64,000 nucleotides of DNA from contig OZ255625.1 of NCBI GenBank assembly GCA_965276755.1, positions 930,001 to 994,000 of the forward strand. The letters are read 5' to 3'. The stretch is from CAJCIS01 sp965276755. Its GTDB lineage: Bacteria; Pseudomonadota; Alphaproteobacteria; Acetobacterales; Acetobacteraceae. Position 1 is the first letter of the stretch. The number at the start of each line of letters is the position of its first letter. Shown piece by piece: positions 7,303 through 13,947 of this stretch. The notes below the pieces were generated by a model. The model searched no databases. It saw only the letters and a list, made by a program, of their open reading frames with translations, and was not told the origin of the DNA. The position numbers and the translations under genes are program-made.

Positions 7303-8424
7303 ATGACCTGCGACACACTCGATTCGAGCTTCGCCACTACCACTACGCTCACCTGCGCTACCGGTGCGCGCATCCCGACCGATACCACGACCGCCCATGG
7401 TGCGGCTGCTTCCGGCCGCTACATTGTGTATGCGCTCGAGGAGCTTGCCAGCGGCCGCCACTACGTCGGCCTGACGCGCCGGACGCTCGAGGCGCGGATC
7501 GCCAGTCACATTACCCAGGCTCGCCGTGATCGGAGAATTCGGCCGCACGGACTGATGGCGGCACTGCGTCTGATGATGGCGCTCGGTCAGCGATTTCAGG
7601 ACCGCTTCTCCGTCCGGGTCCTCGCTCGTGCGAAGACCACCGATGCCGCCCGCGAACTTGAAAGGCATTGGATCGCGCAGCTCGAATGCCGCGTGCCTCA
7701 CGGACTCAACGACATGCCCGGTGGAAGCAGCGTCGGCGGGACCGATAACGCCCGACCATTGTCCGTCACTTGGCCGGAAGGTGCTACTCGAACCTATTCA
7801 TCTATCCTGGCCGCATTGGCCGAGTGCAATTTGCAACGGCGCGGCAGATCGCAGGCGCCGCTGCAGGCGAGCACCGTGTATGCCCGTCTCGTCGCGGATT
7901 GGTCAGTTGAGGAGGCGCTCGGGCTCGCCACTCGTTGGGACCCGCGCGCCGTGCGTGACCCTTTTGCCATCGGCGGCGACGTTTACACGACGCTCGCCGC
8001 GGCAAGCGTGTCAACCGGGCTACCGATCGCCACGTTGCGCTCTCGCCTGCACCGCGCCCGCCAGGCTGGTGCGGAGATTCTCCCGCAGATTGGCAGGGAC
8101 CGGCGCGCCCGTAGCCCCGGCCACCTGACGCGCCTCGACCTGCCGTGGCCTGACAGTGGTGAGTGCCTGACCGCCGCACAGTATGCAGCCCGGACAAGCA
8201 CGCCGAAGGCAACGGTCATGCATCGCTGGCACCGACTGCAAGCCGCTTTACCGGAAGGGGCGGTGCCATCGCCCAAAGGTCTGCAAGACTTTCTGGCGGC
8301 GCCCGCGGGCGGCAAGCGCAAGGCGGCCGATGCGCTCACACGGCTTTTATCCCACGCCGTCACCTCCCGTCCGAAGGCGCAGCTAGGCGATCTACCCGTC
8401 AACCCGGTCCAGACGATTCCGTAG
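7303..8424 (+). CDS. GIY-YIG-type nuclease fused to helix-turn-helix repeats
   Basis: Residues 40-43 (YIVY) and 54-56 (YVG) form the two strands of the GIY-YIG catalytic module. Arg59/Arg65 and the acidic ELERHWIAQL helix (Glu118/Glu120) are the expected catalytic Arg and metal-binding Glu. The C-terminal 240 residues contain at least two similar helix-turn-helix-like units, YTTLAAASVSTGLPIATLRS and LTAAQYAARTSTPKATVMHR, as in the modular DNA-binding tails of homing endonucleases. The protein is 373 residues. It could be a homing-type or island-specific endonuclease. It lies 70 bases upstream of the AAA-M41 gene. ATG 7303 has only a weak GAAAGG upstream. Confidence 0.75.
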   Translation: MTCDTLDSSFATTTTLTCATGARIPTDTTTAHGAAASGRYIVYALEELASGRHYVGLTRRTLEARIASHITQARRDRRIRPHGLMAALRLMMALGQRFQDRFSVRVLARAKTTDAARELERHWIAQLECRVPHGLNDMPGGSSVGGTDNARPLSVTWPEGATRTYSSILAALAECNLQRRGRSQAPLQASTVYARLVADWSVEEALGLATRWDPRAVRDPFAIGGDVYTTLAAASVSTGLPIATLRSRLHRARQAGAEILPQIGRDRRARSPGHLTRLDLPWPDSGECLTAAQYAARTSTPKATVMHRWHRLQAALPEGAVPSPKGLQDFLAAPAGGKRKAADALTRLLSHAVTSRPKAQLGDLPVNPVQTIP

Positions 8425-8494
8425 CCGCACCGGCGCCAGAGCTGAGGTTGCGCACTCGCGCGGCTCCGGCCTCACCCGTATCAGGACACAGAAA

Positions 8495-10567
8495 ATGCCG
8501 AAGAAGAACCCGCCTACGCGCATCGTGGGACGGCGCAGGACGCCTGAGCCTGAAGCACTCCCTTCAATGGAAGAGGTCAAGACGGCAATTGAGCCTGTCG
8601 TGACCGTTCCAGAGGGGCCGGAACTCCAGCCGCGGCGGGATCCCGCGGAAGTCCTGGCGGAAGTCATGCTGGCTGCAATCCTGTCAAAACCCGGCTTAAG
8701 TCTGAAACACGTCCGAGCTCCGGGAGCAGTAATCGTCGTGGTAGTGTCGGGTGTCGAGTGGCTCGACCCGGTCAGGCGTGCCTGGAGAAAGGATATCTCC
8801 GGCTACGAGTGGACCCACAAAGCCACCGGCTATTCGCGCCTCTATGGTGTGACCGCCAAAACGTACACCTTTGCACCGGACCAAGAGCCCCGGAACTCGG
8901 AGAAAAACCGGCAAAACGAACTGTTCGCCGGTGTGATCGGGCACGGTCACAGCGCGGTCGGCTTTGCCCCTGATTCCGCGTGGTTGCCGTCCGACCTCGT
9001 GGCCGCGATGGATTATGAGATTGTCGTAGGTGCGCCGTCTCCTGACGTGATGTCGCAGGTAGTCCACCGCCTGACGGGAAGCTGCGGGACAATCCACCTG
9101 ACCGAAGAGGAGGCCGCCCGGATTACACCACGGTTGCTTCGGCTTTCCGTACGCCCGAACCAAGGCGCTGATGCGTACCTCCTGAAGCTGCAAGACATCC
9201 TCGCGCGCGAAGCTGCAGTTGCAGTTGCGACTAAATCCGCCACGCAATCTCGCACGGTGCGTGACGAGCCGACGCTCGACCGCATTCACGGGATGGATGA
9301 CGCGGTCGCCTGGGGCTTCCAGCTGCGCGACGACCTGGACGCGTACCGAAAGGGCGATCGGTCCTGGTCGGACGTGGACGGCGGCCTTCTGCTCAGCGGT
9401 CCTCCAGGAACGGGCAAGACCCTGTTCGCGCGCGCGCTGGCCACGACGTGCGGCGTGCCCCTGGTGTCCGGGTCTTACGGTTCATGGCTGTCGACCGGCA
9501 CCGCCCATCAGGGTGATCTGCTGAAAGCCATGCGGAAGGCCTTCAAGGACGCCAGGGATGCGGCGCCCGCCATCCTCTTCATCGATGAGGTGGATGCGTT
9601 CGCCGACCGGTCACGCGTGCGGCACTACCAGGAATGGCACACCGAGGTGGTCAACACCCTGTTGGCAGAAATCGATGGCGTGGAGAGCCGGGAGGGCGTG
9701 GTCGTCCTGGGTGCCTGCAACCATCCGGACAAGCTGGATCCAGCTCTCGTCCGGAGCGGCCGGCTGGACCGCCACATCCATGTCGGTGCTCCGGACGCGG
9801 CCTCGCTCGCGTCCATCCTGCGGGAACACCTCGGCCAAGAGCTGCCGGGCGAAGATCTCGGGCAAATTGGCTCGCTCCTGCTGGGCGCTACCGGAGCGGA
9901 TGTCGAGCGGCTGGTCCGCGGCGTGCGCCGGCGCGCACGCTCAGCCGATCGCAGAGTGGAACTTGCGGATGTCTTCGCCGAAGCGGGTGACGGGGACACC
10001 CGAAGCGAGGAGGACCTATGGCTTGCCGCCGTCCATGAGGCAGGCCACGCCGTCTCCGCTGTGGTTCTCGGCATCGGCATCGAAGGCATTACGCTCCGTG
10101 GCGGCGCGACGCACGACGGGATGACCAGGGTCAGAAGCGGTTCGCACCAGCTCACGGCAGCCGACGTGCACGACAGATTGGTTGCCCTCCTTTCCGGTCG
10201 AGCCGCGGAGAAAGTTATCCTAAAACGCGTCACGTCGGGCGCCGGTGGCGGCGCCGAGAGCGACCTGCACCGCGCCACCGTGCTGGCTGTGCAATCCGCA
10301 GCCGAACTGGGCCTTGACGAAGACTACGGCTTGGCATGGACCCCGCTCCCCGACCAGGCGATGGATCTTACCGGCATGTTGGCGGAGGACCCGCGGCTGG
10401 CGTCGCTGGTCCGCGACAGGATGGCGAGCGCCTATGGCAGCGCGCTCAATCTGATCGAGCGCCACCAAGGCGCCGTGCGGATTTTGGCCGAGAGATTGCG
10501 CACCCAGGGCGCTCTCGGGATGAACGACGTAGCCCACATCTTGGGTGCGGCGGAGTGCCGGCCATGA
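8495..10567 (+). CDS. FtsH-like AAA+ ATPase with M41 zinc-metallopeptidase domain, no membrane anchor
   Basis: This 690-residue protein has an unrecognised N-terminal 270 residues, an AAA+ module with Walker A GPPGTGKT (302-309), Walker B ILFIDEVDA, and the second region of homology ACNHPDKLDPALVRSGRLDR with arginine fingers. A peptidase M41 domain follows, with HEAGH at 514-518 and the third zinc-ligand candidate Asp590 in GGGAESDLHRAT. True FtsH has two N-terminal transmembrane helices and a periplasmic domain; here only a short hydrophobic strand (VIVVVVSGV) is present, so the protein should be cytoplasmic. The FtsH pore-loop segment is replaced by SYGSWLSTG. The stop overlaps the next start as ATGA, implying translational coupling. 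It may be an ATP-dependent protease for island-specific substrates. Confidence 0.88.
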   Translation: MPKKNPPTRIVGRRRTPEPEALPSMEEVKTAIEPVVTVPEGPELQPRRDPAEVLAEVMLAAILSKPGLSLKHVRAPGAVIVVVVSGVEWLDPVRRAWRKDISGYEWTHKATGYSRLYGVTAKTYTFAPDQEPRNSEKNRQNELFAGVIGHGHSAVGFAPDSAWLPSDLVAAMDYEIVVGAPSPDVMSQVVHRLTGSCGTIHLTEEEAARITPRLLRLSVRPNQGADAYLLKLQDILAREAAVAVATKSATQSRTVRDEPTLDRIHGMDDAVAWGFQLRDDLDAYRKGDRSWSDVDGGLLLSGPPGTGKTLFARALATTCGVPLVSGSYGSWLSTGTAHQGDLLKAMRKAFKDARDAAPAILFIDEVDAFADRSRVRHYQEWHTEVVNTLLAEIDGVESREGVVVLGACNHPDKLDPALVRSGRLDRHIHVGAPDAASLASILREHLGQELPGEDLGQIGSLLLGATGADVERLVRGVRRRARSADRRVELADVFAEAGDGDTRSEEDLWLAAVHEAGHAVSAVVLGIGIEGITLRGGATHDGMTRVRSGSHQLTAADVHDRLVALLSGRAAEKVILKRVTSGAGGGAESDLHRATVLAVQSAAELGLDEDYGLAWTPLPDQAMDLTGMLAEDPRLASLVRDRMASAYGSALNLIERHQGAVRILAERLRTQGALGMNDVAHILGAAECRP

Positions 10568-11019
10568 TGGCGGCGGCTGAGTTCGACGCGCACCTGGACC
10601 CTTGGTGCCTCGTGCCCCTGGAGGACGACAGCGAAATCCTGTTCGGCTACGCGCACAAGCATCCTGAGACGGGTGGCCTTGCGTGGCTCACCTCCACCGA
10701 GGTGGTGCATCTCTCCCCTAGCGGGCGGCGCGCCACGACGCGGAGCGGGCGCCGTTACCGGCTCGGACGCCGCTTCAACGCGGTCGATGTCGGCGCCGAG
10801 GGCGAGGAAGCCAGGCTGGCCTTCGAGCTGCTGGTCGGGCGCGACGACGCGGACGCAGACGAGCTGGTCGAGGTCGACCGACGCTGGCTCATGGCAAGAA
10901 AGGCCGCGCGCCACCTCGGGCTCGAGCCGCCGGCCAGGACAGACGCGGCGACTCGCGGCTTTTTTGAAAACCACGGCGACACCTACGTCGCAGTCCGGCG
11001 ACACGGGATCACGTCATGA
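10564..11019 (+). CDS. hypothetical protein translationally coupled to the FtsH-like protease (DUF6634-like pattern)
   Basis: This 151-residue protein starts with ATG 10564 inside the protease stop (ATGA). The segment GYAHKHPETGGLAWLTSTEV with RSGRRYRLGRRF resembles the GHPxLxDGxxxxTS...YRLG pattern I associate with DUF6634 proteins of alphaproteobacterial mobile elements; that match is from memory and weak. The C-terminal half carries an acidic patch (GRDDADADELVEVDRRW) and ends TRGFFENHGDTYVAVRRHG. Coupling to the protease suggests a partner, adaptor or substrate. It overlaps the following gene by ATGA as well. Confidence 0.7.
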   Translation: MMAAAEFDAHLDPWCLVPLEDDSEILFGYAHKHPETGGLAWLTSTEVVHLSPSGRRATTRSGRRYRLGRRFNAVDVGAEGEEARLAFELLVGRDDADADELVEVDRRWLMARKAARHLGLEPPARTDAATRGFFENHGDTYVAVRRHGITS

Positions 11020-11466
11020 AGGCGTGGCGGCATGACGCCATCCTTCAGGTGAAGGCAGGAGCGTATTCCGTGGGCATCGCCACCCGGTGGTCGGCCGCGG
11101 CGAACTCGTTCGTCGGGTACCAGGCGCGAGGCACCCGAAGTACTCGCGCTGCCTATCCTGATCGCCCACTTGGCCCAGCGTGACCCCGAGTATCTTGTTG
11201 GCCTCGAGCCCCACTGGTCGCGGGCTCTGAGTTCTGCCGGTGCCGAGCCCGCAAGTCTCGTCCGTCGGCTCGCCTTCGCCGTCGAAATCGGTGACCAACT
11301 CTGGACGAACGGATTGCTGCACCGGAACAGGGCGGCGGCCGCTGACGACTCGGCCATCGCGAAATTGCCCGCCTGCTTCCAGGAATACGCGGAGCTGGTA
11401 AAGCAATATGAGGAACTTTACGGGGCAGGATCCGCGAGGAACATCACCCACCACGTCTGGCCCTGA
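11016..11466 (+). pseudogene. coupled downstream gene, probably frameshifted near 11127
   Basis: An ATGA overlap at 11016 opens a frame that reads MKAWRHDAILQVKAGAYSVG and stops at 11183 after 55 codons. From 11128 another frame continues EAPEVLALPILIAHLAQRDP and runs 98 further codons to 11466 without a good start of its own. Joining them (GYQARG to EAPEVL) gives a plausible helical protein of about 150 residues, so one base has probably been gained or lost. I do not recognise the family. Two separate overlapping genes remain possible. Confidence 0.5.
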
Positions 11467-11724
11467 CGTTTGGGAACGCAACACCACATTGTCACAAGAA
11501 AGGAACCTCAATACCGGTGGAACGGTCGCGGACACCTCGGGAGCCCTGCCACTGGCCCCAGGAGTCTCTGGAATTAAAAGAAAACCTTCCAGATCGCGCT
11601 CGCTTACACAAATATACCAGTTCTGATCTCTACGTTTGACAAACGTGACGCATGATGATCGCCATATCGGGATCAAACCCAACGTATGAAAGCTGTCAAG
11701 CCATTCATCTGTCACGGTTGTAAG
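11467..11724. other. intergenic segment left of the ISL3 insertion
   Basis: No gene is supported in this segment. It contains the palindrome at 11632 and would originally have continued directly into 13225. Confidence 0.4.
11632..11646. promoter_or_regulatory. perfect 15-bp palindrome, candidate operator
   Basis: ACGTTTG-A-CAAACGT is a perfect inverted repeat with a TTGACA embedded at 11636. Without the ISL3 element it would lie about 150 bases upstream of the gene at 13286, so the insertion may have separated an operator from its gene. Confidence 0.45.
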
Positions 11725-11732
11725 ATTTTTAT
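11725..11732. repeat. left target-site duplication of the ISL3 element
   Basis: ATTTTTAT flanks the left inverted repeat and is identical to 13217-13224 on the right. Confidence 0.85.
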
Positions 11733-13216
11733 GGTTCCTCGCTGTTTGGTGTGGGCGTGCGCTTTCATAGCGCTGGCAGCCTGAAATCGAGTTTTCCGGC
11801 AAGCAGGTAGACGATTGCAATGAGGTTCCGGACTGAGCGGTAGCCCCTGGCTTTTGCCTTTGCCGCTTGGACGAGGCTGTTGATCCCCTCGATCAAGCCA
11901 TTGGCGATCTTGCTGTTGAACCAGCGCAGGATGCCGTGCCAGTGCATCTTGATGGTCTGTGCGGCTTCAATGACTGGCGCAAGGCGGCTATGGCTTGCCC
12001 AGAAATACCATCGTTTGAGGTAATCGGCGGCTTGCTCGGTGGTCTCTTCGCTGTAGAGATCCTGGAAAGCGAGCTTGATCTGATAGGCCCTTGCGGTTTT
12101 AAGGTTGCGCGTGGGCAAGGACGCCAGCGTGGCACTCTGGCGCTGCGACAAATTTCCCGGGTTGCGCAACCAGATGTAGCGCGTGCCTTTGAGCGCGTGC
12201 TGCACCTTCTGCTCGGCACGGCGCACGCGATCGACCGCGTGGTTGACGATCTTCATAGCGTGAAAACGATCGAACGTGACGTGTGCGTTCGGCAGGCTCT
12301 CTGCCGTGCCTTTGATAAAGGCTAGGCTCATGTCGATGCACACCTCCTCCACCTGCTCGGGAGTTGCATGGTGTGCGCGAAGGTCCTCGGCAAAGGCGGC
12401 GACTGTGGCAGCGTCTTTGCCTTGGGTGGCAAACAGCACACGCGCCTGGTCGATATCGACAAAGAGGGAAATGTAGGTGTGACCGCGCGCGGCTGCGGTC
12501 TCATCGATGGCCACGCGGGTCACGCCGGAGGCATTCATTCGTTCGCGCGCCGCGGCCACGTAGTGGTGGATCACGCGCCAAAGTCTGGTATCGTGTTCTC
12601 CCACCATGCGTGCGACGGCGCTGACAGGCATGGCGCTTAGCATGGTCATGAGCAACGCCTCGAACAGCAACGTAAAGCCGCTGTCTTTTCGCGCCCAAGG
12701 GACGGCAATCTTGCGGACACCGCACTGTGCGCATTTCGTGCGCGGCACGCGGGCGTGCAGATAAGCCTGGTGCTGGAAGAAGTTGAGATGGCGCCAGGTG
12801 GACACTTCGGCGTCGTGCACCGGGCAATCGGCGGTCCCGCAGTTTGGGCACGCAAAGCGGCTGCCGCGGGCAAAGTCGAGATGGATGTCGAGCTGACGGG
12901 CAGCCGCGTCAAACGTGCTTTGAACAACGCTCCAGGGCTGGGTCAGGCCCAGCGCCGCTTGCAACAGACTGGTGTCTTTCATCGCTCTCCCTCCGGCGTG
13001 TGGCCCCCGGCTGGAACAAGCGTGACGCTGGCTGCGGCGGCAATCAAGGACGCTGCGCGCCGCTCCGCGGTGGCCTTCGGCCATCCTTGACAGCCGCCGC
13101 AGCCAGCGTCGGGCAGGTGTTAGGCCGGGACGGAGAAACGGCGCTCCAGCCGAACCGAGAAACATGGCTACAGGGGGCTGACGCGAGGGCCAACCCACTC
13201 TAGACAGCGAGGAGGC
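11733..13216 (-). mobile_element. ISL3-family insertion sequence, complete
   Basis: The 1484-bp element is bounded by imperfect inverted repeats: the left end is GGTTCCTCGCTGTTTGGTGT and the right end, read inward, is GCCTCCTCGCTGTCTAGAGT. A perfect 8-bp duplication (ATTTTTAT) flanks both ends, as expected for ISL3 transposition. It carries a single intact transposase gene and appears recently inserted. Confidence 0.92.
11765..12982 (-). CDS. ISL3-family transposase
   Basis: This 405-residue protein has an N-terminal zinc-binding region with FACPNCGTADCPVHD and TKCAQCGVRK, a helix-turn-helix (SAMPVSAVARMVGEHDTRLW), and a DDE core with GVTRVAIDETAAARGH, the VCIDMSLAFIKG block and VTFDRFHAMKIVNHAVD, ending in the family tail ANGLIEGINSLVQAAKAKAR-GYRS. 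The start ATG at 12982 is preceded by GGAGGGAG. The gene fills the element, is uninterrupted and should encode an active enzyme. Confidence 0.93.
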   Translation of the reverse strand: MKDTSLLQAALGLTQPWSVVQSTFDAAARQLDIHLDFARGSRFACPNCGTADCPVHDAEVSTWRHLNFFQHQAYLHARVPRTKCAQCGVRKIAVPWARKDSGFTLLFEALLMTMLSAMPVSAVARMVGEHDTRLWRVIHHYVAAARERMNASGVTRVAIDETAAARGHTYISLFVDIDQARVLFATQGKDAATVAAFAEDLRAHHATPEQVEEVCIDMSLAFIKGTAESLPNAHVTFDRFHAMKIVNHAVDRVRRAEQKVQHALKGTRYIWLRNPGNLSQRQSATLASLPTRNLKTARAYQIKLAFQDLYSEETTEQAADYLKRWYFWASHSRLAPVIEAAQTIKMHWHGILRWFNSKIANGLIEGINSLVQAAKAKARGYRSVRNLIAIVYLLAGKLDFRLPAL

Positions 13217-13224
13217 ATTTTTAT
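13217..13224. repeat. right target-site duplication of the ISL3 element
   Basis: ATTTTTAT is identical to the left copy at 11725-11732. Confidence 0.85.
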
Positions 13225-13285
13225 GTTGCTGGTTCTGCGAATGCACCCGACGCTTGCATGAACAACGTTCGTAGGAGTTCTTGCT

Positions 13286-13564
13286 GTGAGTCTCGGAAGC
13301 GCGCGGAAGCTAGCAGTGCCGTTGAAGTCGTTCAACATCGTCGTCGGAAATGCCATTGACTATTTCGATTACGTGTATGGATTAGACTCAAAGGTCGATG
13401 TCCGACGTCCAATGATGCCGGAGGCGTACGAGCTTGACCCGCTACGTGAGCAGCAATGGATTGATGTGACCACAAAACCGTTTGTGCCAAGTGAATGCCC
13501 AAGAAAGCTTGCTCGTAAGTTTCGAGGAAGCGGGGCTACGAAGAACCCCACAAAGGGATTCTGA
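13286..13564 (+). CDS. hypothetical protein
   Basis: This is a 92-residue frame from GTG 13286 with GTAGGAG about 10 bases upstream. The sequence (SFNIVVGNAIDYFDYVYGLD, then PMMPEAYELDPLREQQWIDV) is not low complexity and is plausible as protein, but I recognise no family. The ISL3 insertion 70 bases upstream probably removed its native promoter. It could be a real small island gene or a remnant. Confidence 0.4.
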   Translation: MSLGSARKLAVPLKSFNIVVGNAIDYFDYVYGLDSKVDVRRPMMPEAYELDPLREQQWIDVTTKPFVPSECPRKLARKFRGSGATKNPTKGF

Positions 13565-13799
13565 ATGTATCAGTAAGGGTAACCCACACGTTGAAGTCGC
13601 AGGGGACCCCAGTCTCGTGCAGCGGTGCGGATGGCAAGCCGTGAGCGGCGCCGCTGAAGAACGCAAAAGGTGGCGCGCCGTGGCCGCCCGAGCTGGAATT
13701 CTAGCTGCCACGTCGGTCGTGCCCGGAAACGTCGATCGAGAATGCCGGCCGGTGCCGCTCGCTCACGTGGAGACTCCAGGCCACGCCGTGCTCATTGAA

Positions 13800-13946
13800 A
13801 TGGCGCGGCTGCTCGGCCGGCGCGCTGCGCACGCACGTCGCCAAGGTCTCGGTTATGGGCATATCGGGTTGGCTCCCGTGCTCCTTCTGGCCGTCACGAT
13901 CGTCGCAGCCATTCTGTTCGGGCTCCGGGTGCTGGGAGCGCTTTGA
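13800..13946 (+). CDS. possible small single-pass membrane peptide upstream of the serine recombinase
   Basis: ATG 13800 opens 48 codons ending in a clear hydrophobic helix, LAPVLLLAVTIVAAILFGLR. The frame is open much further upstream (to 13482), so the start is arbitrary. It stops 1 base before the recombinase ATG. It could be real and coupled, or just an open frame in GC-rich DNA. Confidence 0.3.
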   Translation: MARLLGRRAAHARRQGLGYGHIGLAPVLLLAVTIVAAILFGLRVLGAL

Positions 13947-13947
13947 G

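Noticed and set aside
11408..11626. 72-codon open frame between the cassette and ISL3
   Set aside because: It overlaps the preceding gene for 58 bases and is low-complexity Ser/Thr/Gly sequence without a domain.
13482..13799. Upstream extension of the small membrane frame at 13800
   Set aside because: Most of it overlaps or follows another frame with no ribosome site; kept only the C-terminal hydrophobic part at low confidence.
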